Shown here: positions 18,692 through 27,280 of the stretch, piece after piece
How positions within the stretch are numbered: the first letter of the stretch is position 1
Layout: each line of letters opens with the position of its first letter
From: Ruegeria sp. ANG-S4
GTDB lineage: Bacteria; Pseudomonadota; Alphaproteobacteria; Rhodobacterales; Rhodobacteraceae
Length of the DNA: 64,000 bases
NCBI RefSeq assembly: GCF_000814005.1
Contig: NZ_JWLK01000001.1
Location: 1,240,001 to 1,304,000, forward strand
Direction: 5' to 3'
Notes under the pieces: model-generated
The model's input: the letters and a program-made list of their open reading frames with translations, nothing else
What the model was told of the DNA's origin: nothing
Databases searched by the model: none
Program-made: the position numbers and the translations under genes

Positions 18692-19642
18692 CTAGGCGCA
18701 AAAGGGCGAGTCGGACTTCCAGCGGTGAATGTCGATATGGGGCTGTTCGGCCAATCGCGCGCGCGCGGTTTCCCAGTTTGATTTGCAGACACGCCAATCG
18801 CGCAACTCCGTCTCAGGATTTGATCGGGACCTTGCGATGAAATCAGGAAAATGCTCGCGACCGGTGGGCTGACCCGTTGCGCTGTAGCGGATGTCGAAAG
18901 ACCATCGGAATCGGTCTGTCTCATTGGTCAGCGAGGCGTGTGGCGTCAATGGATGAAACAGGATTATTCCACCCGCTCTTACGGGCAGCGGAAGGGCTTG
19001 GTCTTCGTCAATGAACCCTTCGGCAATTCCCGTTTGCGTTCGGGCGCAATGGGGCAAGATGGACTGATCCTTGGCCTTGGGCAAGACCTGCAAACACCCA
19101 TTTTCGATAGTGGCATCGTTAACGGCAATCCAAACCGTTACCATATCTGTCTGATCCGCGTTCTCCAGCGCGACAGCCCGATCCTGGTGCCAATCCGTTG
19201 CGGTGATATGCGCCCGAACCTCGTCCTTCGACAGCTTCTGCGCCGGTGGCTTCAGGCGAACATGCTGGATGGGGTTGCTGACCAATTCCGGGCCTATAAG
19301 GTTCTCAACAACATCCAAAAGGGGTTCAGTGGTCAACATGTCGAACACGGCCGGGCCAATATGAAAAGGGGTGTCGGCAAAAATGCGATCACCGGGCAGC
19401 GATATGTCCAGCGGTTGAAAGTAGTCGCACCCAGCTTGATACGCGGACAACAATTTGTCCCAAAAGGCCATTCCAGTCGGGTCGTCCTGAACCAGACCGG
19501 CAGAATACCAACCGTCATAAAGCCGGTCCAGAATTTGGGCATATTCATCCTTAACGCTTTCGAGGACGTCCTGTGGAATCACGTCCTCAACCACCAGGTA
19601 ACCATCGGTCTGAAACTTGGTAATCTGATCCTGTGTCAGCAT
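18692..19642 (-). CDS. Phytanoyl-CoA dioxygenase (PhyH) family protein
   Basis: A 316-residue Fe(II)/2-oxoglutarate oxygenase. The iron ligands are visible as H152-x-D154 in TDWHQD and H235 in TPHASLTN; R246 in DRFRWSFD is placed to bind 2-oxoglutarate. AAGGGA precedes the ATG at 19642. PhyH enzymes hydroxylate or oxidatively remove groups from small molecules. Its position between dctM and the UxaA-like dehydratase implies that the TRAP cargo may carry a modification, such as a methyl ether, that must be removed oxidatively before normal uronate catabolism. That is inference. Confidence 0.88.
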   Translation of the reverse strand: MLTQDQITKFQTDGYLVVEDVIPQDVLESVKDEYAQILDRLYDGWYSAGLVQDDPTGMAFWDKLLSAYQAGCDYFQPLDISLPGDRIFADTPFHIGPAVFDMLTTEPLLDVVENLIGPELVSNPIQHVRLKPPAQKLSKDEVRAHITATDWHQDRAVALENADQTDMVTVWIAVNDATIENGCLQVLPKAKDQSILPHCARTQTGIAEGFIDEDQALPLPVRAGGIILFHPLTPHASLTNETDRFRWSFDIRYSATGQPTGREHFPDFIARSRSNPETELRDWRVCKSNWETARARLAEQPHIDIHRWKSDSPFCA

Positions 19643-19652
19643 GGTTTTTCCC

Positions 19653-21275
19653 TTACAGCAGCAGTGCGATTATTCCCGGCCAGATCAGAAGGACCGACAG
19701 CGCCATCAACTGGATTCCGATAAAGGGCAGGAAACCGCGGAAGATGTCCGTCAGACTGATATGGGGTGGGGCCACCGATTTCAGGTAGAACGCGGCAGGA
19801 CCGAATGGCGGCGACAGGAAACTGACCTGCATGTTCATACAGAACACAACACCGAACCAGATCGCCACGTGGCTCGGCTCAAGCTGGCCGAACACGCCGA
19901 TCTCTTCGATCGGCAGGCGCAGGACAATCGGAAGAAATACCGGAATGATCAGCAGAACGATGCCGACCCAATCCATGAACGCACCCATGAACAACAGGAT
20001 CAGCATCATCACCAGAATAACAAGCATGGTTGGCAGGTCCTGACCAACGATCAGGTCCGCGACGTATTGCGGGCCGCCTGCAATGGTGTAAGCGCCTGCC
20101 AGCGCGGCTGCACCAATGGTCACCCAAATGATGGTGCCGGTTGATTTGAGCGTGCGCATCAGACTGTCCCAAACCAGTTCGAACGACCCCTCACCCCTGA
20201 GAATTGCGATTATCAGTACGGCAAAAGCACCCATGCCGGCAGCTTCGGTTATTCCGGTAATCCCGCCATAGATCGAACCCAGCACCACGCCGATGACCAC
20301 AAGCGGGGCCACAAGACCTTTGCCCATTTCCCATCCGATTTTTGCGCGTTCCCGCCCGAACACGAAAAAGATCAACAGCAGGGCGATGATGGTAATGCCT
20401 GCAAACCAAGGCAGGTACTCGGCTGTTCCAAGTCGCGCCGGTTCGCCCTGGCTGGCCGCGTTGGAACCGGACAGCTCAAAAAATGCCGCCCGAATAAACA
20501 GCACGGTGGAAAATCCAGCCACAACGATGCTCATGAACGCTGCGAACAGCTTCCGCTTTTCCGTGGGTTCGGGGTCGCTGGGGTCCGGTTCAGGCAGCGG
20601 GGCATGATCCGGGTTCAACCGGGTGCGAATGATGATGTAGAGGATGATCATCGACGCCAGCATGAACCCGGGAATGAAGGACGCCGTGAACAGCGACTTG
20701 ATCGAGGTTTCCGTGATCAGCCCGTAGATGATCAGAACGATCGACGGTGGGATCATCGTGCCCAATGATCCCGATGCGCAGATGACACCAATTGCAAGGT
20801 TCTGGTTGTAACCAAGGCGCAGCATCTGGGGCAGGGCGATCAAACCGAGCAAGACAACCTCGCCGCCAATGATGCCTGACATTGCCGCCATGATCACGGC
20901 CATGATCGAGGTGACGATTGCGATGCCGCCCCGTGTTCTCGACAGCCACACATTGAGCGACGAGTACATGTCGCGTGCGATCCCCGATCTTTCCAGAAGT
21001 GAGGCCATGAAGATGAACAACGGCACGGATATGAGTACATAGTCCGTTAAGAGCCCGTATATTTTCTGAGCCAGAATATACAGCGGCCCGGTTCCGGGTC
21101 GCCCGGTCAAGATACCATCGCCAAAGGAAAACGGGTTCAAAAGCAGCGTTGGCTCGAACTTCAGGACGAGAACGAGCACCGCAAGCGACGCAGACGCCAA
21201 GCCCAATGGCATCCCGATTGCCAGCAAAATGATCAGCGCGACCATCAGGATGAGTGATATTGTTCCAATGTCCAT
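19653..21275 (-). CDS. dctM: TRAP transporter large permease subunit (DctM)
   Basis: A 540-residue integral membrane protein, longer than the common DctM length of about 430. It carries DctM signatures such as GGEVVLLGLIALPQML, GTMIPPSIVLIIYGLI, TEAAGMGAFAV and LSPPFGPAAFYLKSVAPP. The extra length is a hydrophilic loop and added helices in the middle, around residues 225-320. It is the ion-coupled channel of a TRAP importer for organic anions. Its start shares one base with the dctQ stop (TGATG). This larger form occurs in the mannitol/chloroaromatic-type TRAP subfamily. Confidence 0.93.
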   Translation of the reverse strand: MDIGTISLILMVALIILLAIGMPLGLASASLAVLVLVLKFEPTLLLNPFSFGDGILTGRPGTGPLYILAQKIYGLLTDYVLISVPLFIFMASLLERSGIARDMYSSLNVWLSRTRGGIAIVTSIMAVIMAAMSGIIGGEVVLLGLIALPQMLRLGYNQNLAIGVICASGSLGTMIPPSIVLIIYGLITETSIKSLFTASFIPGFMLASMIILYIIIRTRLNPDHAPLPEPDPSDPEPTEKRKLFAAFMSIVVAGFSTVLFIRAAFFELSGSNAASQGEPARLGTAEYLPWFAGITIIALLLIFFVFGRERAKIGWEMGKGLVAPLVVIGVVLGSIYGGITGITEAAGMGAFAVLIIAILRGEGSFELVWDSLMRTLKSTGTIIWVTIGAAALAGAYTIAGGPQYVADLIVGQDLPTMLVILVMMLILLFMGAFMDWVGIVLLIIPVFLPIVLRLPIEEIGVFGQLEPSHVAIWFGVVFCMNMQVSFLSPPFGPAAFYLKSVAPPHISLTDIFRGFLPFIGIQLMALSVLLIWPGIIALLL

Positions 21276-22117
21276 CAGTCTTGCCCCACCGCCCGTTTGA
21301 TCATCTCAATTTCTTCGTCGTCCGGTTCATCGGTGTGGATTTCCGGCTCTTTGTTCCAATCCGCGATCAGGTTCAAAATCGCCTGCATCGCGACAAGTGT
21401 GATCACGATCAGCACCATAGGCTGCAACGTTGCGGGGATGGGCGGATTGAACGCCGAGCCATACAGCTCCCATTTATAGAGCTTGTTGACGAACACCTGC
21501 TGGTAGCTGCCGTAAACCAGAAAGAAGGCAAACATCACGATCAGGATGGTCGAGATCGTGTCGAACACCCGCTGAAGCCAGCGGGGCACCGCGTCGTAAA
21601 GCAGGAAAATGCGAATGTGACTGCGTTGTTGCATCGCATAGTAGCCCGACATCAGGAAAACAAAGCTTGCGAACCACAGCGTCATTTCATTGGCCCACTC
21701 GGTCGGCTTTTCCAGGATGTACCGCATGAAGACTTCGTAGAGCATTACAACGGTCATGATCGCGATCATCATCATCGTCACGCGACCTATGAAAAGGGCG
21801 AAGTGATCCATGACGGTTGTGCCTTCGAATTCCATCGTGGCCGGTCGCACGGTCTTTGTTCCGACCACGGCCAGAATGGGCAGAAGTATGAGTGCGCCGA
21901 TATCGACGATGTCGACAAAGCCTCCAAATACCCCTGTCATCTCCGGGGTGACGTCACTGCGCAGGTAAATCTCTGTGACCTGGCTTTTGAGTGACTCGGA
22001 ATTGTAGGGCAGCCAGTCCAAAAGAAACGCGGGCAAATGCCAGACCAGCCAACTGGCCGTTGCAACGAAGGCCAAGGGAATGAGCCACTCTATCAACCCG
22101 CCTGAATTTTTGTGCAT
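21275..22117 (-). CDS. dctQ: TRAP transporter small permease subunit (DctQ), long form
   Basis: A 280-residue membrane protein with DctQ features (EVFMRYILEKPTEWANEMTLW, then SYQQVFVNKLYKWELYGSAFNPP near the end). It is about 100 residues longer than usual because of an N-terminal extra helix pair (residues 10-35 and 75-95). The start at 22117 (MHKNSGG) is taken because the longer frame enters the upstream enolase gene. It would assemble with DctM; both are oversized, as in the mannitol/chloroaromatic TRAP group. Confidence 0.9.
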   Translation of the reverse strand: MHKNSGGLIEWLIPLAFVATASWLVWHLPAFLLDWLPYNSESLKSQVTEIYLRSDVTPEMTGVFGGFVDIVDIGALILLPILAVVGTKTVRPATMEFEGTTVMDHFALFIGRVTMMMIAIMTVVMLYEVFMRYILEKPTEWANEMTLWFASFVFLMSGYYAMQQRSHIRIFLLYDAVPRWLQRVFDTISTILIVMFAFFLVYGSYQQVFVNKLYKWELYGSAFNPPIPATLQPMVLIVITLVAMQAILNLIADWNKEPEIHTDEPDDEEIEMIKRAVGQD

Positions 22118-22133
22118 CGTGTAACCCCCGCCC

Positions 22134-23303
22134 TTATCCGTCGATCCTGTAGTGATCGATAAAGTCCCGATCCGGCTCGACCCCCAGTCCGGGACCCGTT
22201 GGAATCGCGACACGGCCATTGTTGGCCTTGACCTGGTTCTGGATTTCCAACGGGACTGTCAGTAGGTCGTCCCGAAATTTGTTGTCCGTGGTGTCAAACT
22301 CCAACATCGGTTCCCATGGATGCAGTCCGCCTGGAATCGCGGGCATGGCTGCAAGCAACTGCAGGTTGGTTGCAACGGCGATTGCGCTGCCCCAGACGTG
22401 ATTGACAACCGGTGTGAAGTGCGCGTGACACAACGCAAGCACCCTGAGATACTCGGAAATACCGCCAAGGGCGCACACCTCTGGCTGTGCGATGTCGATG
22501 CACCGGCTTTCAAGAAGGTTTCGCCACGCCCAGCGATTGAACACGGTCTCACCGCCGGAAATGTTGACTTTCAACGCGGCCCGCAGTTCCCGGTAACCGT
22601 CGATATCCTCTGGCGCGACAGGTTCCTCGAACCAATACACATCCAGCTCGTCCAGCGCCCGGCCAACATAGAAGGCGTCCGACGTCGTGTAGGCATGGTT
22701 GGCGTCCACCATGAAAGGAAAGTCGTCGCCCACTCCGCGCCGAACCGCTTGGCATAGCTTTACGTCCGGTTTCGGGCCAAGCCCGGTTTTCATTTTTGTG
22801 GCGGCAAACCCCATGTCCCTGATTTTTGCGGCTTCGTCCTCGAAACGGCGCGCAAGTTCTGAAACCGGCTCATCCCGCAGCATCATGCCATAGCCATAGC
22901 AAGGAACGCTTGTGCGATGGGCGCCGCCGATAAGTTTGTGAAGGGGCAGGCCTGCAACCTTACCCGCAATGTCCCAAAGCGCGATGTCCACTCCGGACAA
23001 GGCCTGCAATGGCATTCCGCTTTGGCCATGGTCTCGCAGAAGGTTGTATACCTTGTGCCAGATCACGTCTTTGTCCAAAGGATCAAGGCCCAGCACCATA
23101 GGCTGGATCACGATTTCGACGATGGATTTGTTGGCGATCGCTACGTTGCCGGGGCCAAAACACTCTCCCCAACCGGTCGCGCCTTCGTCGGTCTGAACCT
23201 CAACCAGATGTGCGGTTCGCTTGTCATAATACTGCTGCGAATAGCCCAGGACTTCCGGCATGTCGTACTGAAGTATATGGCTTTTTACGCTGGTGATTTT
23301 CAT
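22134..23303 (-). CDS. Enolase-superfamily (MR/MLE) sugar-acid dehydratase
   Basis: A 389-residue mandelate-racemase-type enzyme. Catalytic K170-x-K172, metal ligands D200, E226 and E252, and H302 are visible. At the position where the His partner is normally Asp there is E275 (IAQPEVC), an unusual substitution. It lies between dctP and dctQ, so its substrate is very probably the acid carried by the TRAP system. Family knowledge points to aldonate dehydration to a 2-keto-3-deoxy acid. Precise specificity is unknown. Confidence 0.9.
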   Translation of the reverse strand: MKITSVKSHILQYDMPEVLGYSQQYYDKRTAHLVEVQTDEGATGWGECFGPGNVAIANKSIVEIVIQPMVLGLDPLDKDVIWHKVYNLLRDHGQSGMPLQALSGVDIALWDIAGKVAGLPLHKLIGGAHRTSVPCYGYGMMLRDEPVSELARRFEDEAAKIRDMGFAATKMKTGLGPKPDVKLCQAVRRGVGDDFPFMVDANHAYTTSDAFYVGRALDELDVYWFEEPVAPEDIDGYRELRAALKVNISGGETVFNRWAWRNLLESRCIDIAQPEVCALGGISEYLRVLALCHAHFTPVVNHVWGSAIAVATNLQLLAAMPAIPGGLHPWEPMLEFDTTDNKFRDDLLTVPLEIQNQVKANNGRVAIPTGPGLGVEPDRDFIDHYRIDG

Positions 23304-23331
23304 GAACTTCAGGGTCCCGGCACAAATTCGG

Positions 23332-23353
23332 AGAGGCCGCCGCCGCGGCCTTT
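23332..23353 (-). terminator. Intercistronic hairpin after dctP
   Basis: AGGCCGC (23334-23340) and GCGGCCT (23345-23351) form a 7-bp GC-rich stem around a CGCC loop, extendable by a wobble and an A-T pair. It lies between the dctP stop and the next gene. There is no U run, so it more likely protects the dctP message from 3' decay and raises binding-protein output than ends transcription. Confidence 0.5.
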
Positions 23354-23382
23354 CCGATCGATGTCATTCAGCCGAAGCCCAA

Positions 23383-24396
23383 TTACTCCATCGCGCCCAG
23401 ATCGCGCAGGAAGTTGATGTGGCTTTCCAGCAGCGCCTGTGCTTCTGGCGTCGTTGCGAATTCAGTCCAACCGACCTGAACCGCAGCGCGGTATGCTGCC
23501 AGATCCTCAGGGGTCCATTCATACAGTTGAACGCCCTTGGCTTTCAGGTCTTTCGCGGTTTGGGCATTTTGCACTTCGTTGATCGTTGCGTTGTGCAGCG
23601 CCAGGCTGTCCATCGCGACTTCCATAATCTTTCTGTGATGTGCAGGCATGGCCTCCCAGACGTCCTTGCGGCACGCCAGATGGTCAGCGGGCATTGAGTG
23701 GAAGCCGGGATAGTTCGTGTGGCCGGCGATTTCGTAAAGACCCAGGCCGACATTGTTGGTCAGGTTTGCTGCGTCCGCGCCGTCAATGATACCTGTCTCC
23801 AACGCGGTGAAGATTTCATTGAAGTCCATAACGATCGGCGAGGCACCAAGCTCGGCAAAGACCTTGGTTGCCAGACCCGGGGGCGAACGGAATTTCCAGT
23901 CCTTGAAGTCCTCAACCTTGGCGATCGGTTTGGTCGAAGAAAGCGACTCGGGACCAGGAATCCACCATCCGATGAACTCCATATCATATCCGTTGTAGAG
24001 GTCGTTTACAGCCTCTCTGCCGCCACCATGCAAAAGCCAAGCCATTTGCTGATAGGGGTTCTGGTATCCACCAAGCAGATCGCCCGCGAACTGGAAGGCC
24101 GGGTTCTTGCCAGTCTGATAGCCGCCACCGGTCATGTCGCAGTCCAGAATTCCTGTCGCTGCGGCATCGAACGTTTCCACGGATTTGACGACCGACGATG
24201 AGTAGAACATTTCAACTTCGATTTCGCCATTCGACATCTCTTGAATGTCCTCGACGAATTTCGCCGCCATCTGGCCCGATAGTGTTTCGGGCGAGAAGTG
24301 GGTTTGGATACGAAGCTTGGTCGTTTCGGCCATCGCGAAACCGGTCGCCATTGCCGTGGCTACGGCTGCCACAGCCGCTGTCTTGACTATTTTCAT
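23383..24396 (-). CDS. dctP: TRAP transporter substrate-binding protein (DctP)
   Basis: A 337-residue periplasmic protein with a signal peptide ending near FAMA|ETTKL. The DctP fold is clear, with the conserved Arg of KFRSPPG that pairs with the carboxylate of organic acid ligands, and ETGIIDGADAANLTNN. GGGAGG stands just before the ATG at 24396. It is the first gene of the long minus-strand block and should capture the sugar acid for DctQM. A divergent GntR gene lies 198 bases away and probably controls it. Confidence 0.94.
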   Translation of the reverse strand: MKIVKTAAVAAVATAMATGFAMAETTKLRIQTHFSPETLSGQMAAKFVEDIQEMSNGEIEVEMFYSSSVVKSVETFDAAATGILDCDMTGGGYQTGKNPAFQFAGDLLGGYQNPYQQMAWLLHGGGREAVNDLYNGYDMEFIGWWIPGPESLSSTKPIAKVEDFKDWKFRSPPGLATKVFAELGASPIVMDFNEIFTALETGIIDGADAANLTNNVGLGLYEIAGHTNYPGFHSMPADHLACRKDVWEAMPAHHRKIMEVAMDSLALHNATINEVQNAQTAKDLKAKGVQLYEWTPEDLAAYRAAVQVGWTEFATTPEAQALLESHINFLRDLGAME

Positions 24397-24487
24397 AATG
24401 TCCTCCCAGACGTTGAGCGTTGCGCGGGGTAAGAGAACTTACCGCCTCCCTTGCCGTTACGCTGCTTGACGTTAAGCCGAAGAATCG

Positions 24488-24557
24488 AATGCAACAAGAA
24501 AAATGTGAAATTTTTGAAAATTTCGAGATTCTTGCAATAAATTGAAAATGCAACTAG
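24488..24557. promoter_or_regulatory. Candidate GntR operator region between dctP and the GntR gene
   Basis: A perfect palindrome, GAAATTTT-TG-AAAATTTC, spans 24507-24524. It is flanked by a near-perfect 11-base direct repeat, AATGCAACAAG (24488-24498) and AATGCAACTAG (24547-24557). CAAGAA (24495-24500) and TTCTTG (24529-24534) add an outer inverted pair. This symmetry between a GntR gene and its likely target operon is what an operator would look like. Confidence 0.5.
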
Positions 24558-24594
24558 GACATTTGTCAGTCAAACTTCGCGAGCGCACACCAAA

Positions 24595-25245
24595 ATGAAC
24601 GAAGAAGTGGATATTTATCAAGATCTTAAGAAGCGTCTGATCTCAAATGGATTCGAACATGGGGCAAAGGTGCGTGCCGAAGAGTTGCGAAAGAAATATG
24701 GCTGTTCCGCCAGCACGGTGCGCGAAGTTCTCTTTCGTCTGGCCGCGGTTGGCCTCGTGGATTTTCAGGAACAAAAAGGGTTTCGTGTCCCGAAACGTTC
24801 GCCGGAAAAGCTCATAGAGCTCACGCATTTGCGTGTTCTGCTCGAGGGCGAAGGCACGGCGATGTCGATCCGCAACGGCGGGGTGGATTGGGAGGCCAGA
24901 CTGACCGCTGCCCATCACAAACTAAGCCATATCGAAAAGCGCATACATGCCGCGGACGATCCGGGCGGGCTGGTAGAGATCTGGTTTGCCTCGGAAAAGG
25001 AATTTCACCAGACCCTGATTTCTGCTTGTGGGTCCGAGACCCTGAAGCAGATGCACGGGCGAATTTATTCTCAGTTCAGACAGCAATTGATGGTTGCCGA
25101 TCGAAAGTTTGAATTCATCTCTGCAAATATCAGGCACCATGCCGATATTCTTGATGCGGCCTTGTCCGGGGATGAGCAGTTAACCAAGACCAAAATCCAT
25201 GATCACCTAAAGCGCCATCTGACCGGAAAAACGATGGGCGATTAA
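24595..25245 (+). CDS. GntR family transcriptional regulator (FCD domain)
   Basis: A 216-residue regulator with an N-terminal winged helix (residues 8-75, GAKVRAEELRKKYGCSASTV then RLAAVGLVDFQEQKGFRV) and a C-terminal FCD ligand domain (about residues 85-205) with likely metal-binding Asp/His residues (EKEFHQTL, NIRHHADILDA, DHLKRHL). FCD regulators sense organic acids. Divergent to the TRAP/uronate block, it probably represses that block until a sugar acid binds. Its stop overlaps the convergent next gene by four bases. Confidence 0.93.
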   Translation: MNEEVDIYQDLKKRLISNGFEHGAKVRAEELRKKYGCSASTVREVLFRLAAVGLVDFQEQKGFRVPKRSPEKLIELTHLRVLLEGEGTAMSIRNGGVDWEARLTAAHHKLSHIEKRIHAADDPGGLVEIWFASEKEFHQTLISACGSETLKQMHGRIYSQFRQQLMVADRKFEFISANIRHHADILDAALSGDEQLTKTKIHDHLKRHLTGKTMGD

Positions 25246-26210
25246 CGCTGAAAATCGTCCTCAAGATATACACGGATGATTTCGTCGAAACTGCTTTCTG
25301 CTTCAAATCCCAGTTCGATTGCTCGATCGGTGCGAAAGTCACGCGGCCAGTTCTTGACGATACTGGCTATGGCCGGGTCTGGGTCGCGTTTGATCAGTCC
25401 GACAACCTCGGACCCGGCCGCATTTCGCAGCGCCTCGATCTGTTCCGCGACTGTGCAACTGACGCCCGGCATATTCAATGCAGTCCGACCATTCAACAAC
25501 TGAGTGTCCAATGTGGCCGCATGGGTCAAAAACGTCGCCGCCGCGCGTGGGCTGGCGTGCCAATGGCGCACCGTTTCTGCCACCGGCAGGAGTGCCTCGA
25601 CACCGTTCAGGGGCTCTCGGATTATGCCAGAAAAGAAGGAGGACGCTGCCGCATTGGCTTTGCCGGGCCGAACACACAAGGTCGGCAGGCGCAGCGAGAT
25701 TCCGTCGATGAAACCCTTTCTGCTGAAGTCGGTTATCATCAATTCCGAAGCGGCCTTTTGTGCCCCGTAACTGGTCAACGGCGCCGACAGAAACGCGTCG
25801 TCAATCTGATTGGGGAACGGTGCGCCGAAAACGGCGATGGACGAGGCAAAAACCAGCCTCGGTTGATACGTGCCTTCGGATGCTTCGTGTTCATCCTTCA
25901 ATGCATTCAACAGCGCCCATGTCGCAAAAAGGTTTACGTCCCAACCCAACGCGAAATCGGTCTCGGCATGGCCCGAAACGATAGCTGCGAGATGAAAGAT
26001 GATATCGGGGCGCTGCGCGGCAAGAGACTTTGCAACACCCGGCGCGGCAATATTGCCCGTTATTTCGGAACCAGCCGCGCCGTGTGCTGGAAACGAAAGA
26101 TCGAACAACGAAACTTCGACCTCTGGCCCAAAGAGTTCTTTTTTTGCAATGCGATGCGCCAGTTTTTGGCCAAGCATTCCTCCGCCGCCAATAACAAGAA
26201 TCCGTTTCAC
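25242..26210 (-). CDS. denD: D-erythronate dehydrogenase-like epimerase/dehydratase (DenD)
   Basis: A 322-residue extended SDR. GGGGMLGQKLAHRI is the nucleotide motif, VFASSIAVFGAPFPNQIDD and YGAQKAASELMI hold the Ser and Tyr-x3-Lys catalytic residues, and the ISLRLPTLCVRPGKANAAASSFFSGIIREPL block is characteristic of DenD. DenD oxidises D-erythronate to 2-keto-D-erythronate. The kinase, decarboxylase and isomerase that complete the known tetronate pathway are not beside it. ATGA couples it to the gene upstream. Another aldonate substrate is possible. Confidence 0.82.
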   Translation of the reverse strand: MKRILVIGGGGMLGQKLAHRIAKKELFGPEVEVSLFDLSFPAHGAAGSEITGNIAAPGVAKSLAAQRPDIIFHLAAIVSGHAETDFALGWDVNLFATWALLNALKDEHEASEGTYQPRLVFASSIAVFGAPFPNQIDDAFLSAPLTSYGAQKAASELMITDFSRKGFIDGISLRLPTLCVRPGKANAAASSFFSGIIREPLNGVEALLPVAETVRHWHASPRAAATFLTHAATLDTQLLNGRTALNMPGVSCTVAEQIEALRNAAGSEVVGLIKRDPDPAIASIVKNWPRDFRTDRAIELGFEAESSFDEIIRVYLEDDFQR

Positions 26211-27091
26211 GACATGCCGTTCCGTTTTCTGAGTTCCTGGTAGAGAGCTGAATGATCCAATTCCGCGCCGCCCATTTCATTTATCAGATATTCGAACCGA
26301 TCACGCACGGATTGCGTGCTCGGCAATTCGATGCCAAGCCCTCGGGCCGCTTCCAACGTGTTGTCCAAGTCCTTCAATTGGAACTTGGATAACCCTCCAG
26401 GCACGAAATTGCCCTCGGACATGCGCTCGCCGTGCTGTTGCAGAATGACGCTGTCCGCAAAGCCACCCTTCAAAGCAGCCCGCAAAGCCGCCGGATCCGC
26501 GCCGCCTTGCTGCGCTAACAGCGTGGCTTCTGCGACTGCTGAGATTGTCACTGCGACAATGGATTGATTAGCCAGTTTGCACAGTTGCCCCGCGCCGCTT
26601 GGGCCCACATGCACAGGTCGCCCCATGGCTGACAAAACAGGCCTGACACGTTCCAAGACGTCCAAGTCACCGCCGACCATAATCGCCAGTGTCGCAGCCT
26701 CGGCCCCTTTTGTGCCACCGGACACCGGGGCGTCCAAATGCAGCACTCCGATGGATGCCAGTTGTTCCGATTGCTCTCTGGCGTGTTCGGGCTTGGCGCT
26801 GGACATATCTATCCAGATCATCCCGGGTTTCAGGTGTTCCCGGAAAGATGGGTCGGCAAGCAATGCGCCGGTGGCGTGACCATCCGACAGCATGGTCACG
26901 ATCACCTCTGCATTCGCAACCGCAAGCGCTGCCGTGTCGGCCAGGGTTGCGCCGTCTTCCGTCAAGGGTCTGGCCTTTTCCGGGCTGCGGTTCCAAACGG
27001 TTAGTGGAAAGCCGGCCTTCATCAGATTTCTGGCCATCGGCGCGCCCATCAGACCGGTTCCCAACAGGGCCACAGTGCTCAGCTTACTCAT
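26207..27091 (-). CDS. NAD(P)-dependent beta-hydroxyacid dehydrogenase (GarR/LtnD-like)
   Basis: A 294-residue protein with LLGTGLMGAPMARNLMKAG, LDAPVSGGTKGAE, the catalytic Lys in GAGQLCKLANQ, and the terminal KDLDNTLEAARGLG block. It fits tartronate-semialdehyde reductase or threonate dehydrogenase-type enzymes. Coupled to denD by ATGA, it may act on the same small acids. It is the third such dehydrogenase in the window; the copies are diverged, so they probably have different substrates. Confidence 0.88.
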   Translation of the reverse strand: MSKLSTVALLGTGLMGAPMARNLMKAGFPLTVWNRSPEKARPLTEDGATLADTAALAVANAEVIVTMLSDGHATGALLADPSFREHLKPGMIWIDMSSAKPEHAREQSEQLASIGVLHLDAPVSGGTKGAEAATLAIMVGGDLDVLERVRPVLSAMGRPVHVGPSGAGQLCKLANQSIVAVTISAVAEATLLAQQGGADPAALRAALKGGFADSVILQQHGERMSEGNFVPGGLSKFQLKDLDNTLEAARGLGIELPSTQSVRDRFEYLINEMGGAELDHSALYQELRKRNGMS

Positions 27092-27215
27092 TTTTCCTTG
27101 TCCTTCTTAAATTCCGCGACGCTTGGTTATGGCCAAACGAAAGTCTCTGTCATACGCTAACGGCTGTGGGCCCAGATGCCACAAGTCGTCGTGAAGTTAC
27201 CCAAGTTTCTTTGCG

Positions 27216-27239
27216 TTTCGGTTGGCCCGTGGACCGAAA
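27216..27239. promoter_or_regulatory. Inverted repeat in the divergent promoter before the aldonate operon
   Basis: TTTCGGT (27216-27222) and ACCGAAA (27233-27239) form perfect 7-base arms around a 10-base spacer. They lie about 40 bases upstream of the SDR start and within the 189-base divergent region. The centre-to-centre spacing of about 17 bases suits a dimeric repressor, but a transcript hairpin is equally possible. Confidence 0.4.
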
Positions 27240-27280
27240 ACCACCGGTTCGATTGCCACTTGGAAGGTTGAAATATTTAT

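Noticed and set aside
27153-27161. TACGCTAAC shared with TATGCTAAC at 10792-10800 as a common operator
   Set aside because: Only nine bases with one difference and no symmetry; too little to call a shared site.
27244-27256. GGTTCGATTGCC resembling a tRNA T-loop
   Set aside because: No acceptor, D or anticodon stem can be formed around it.
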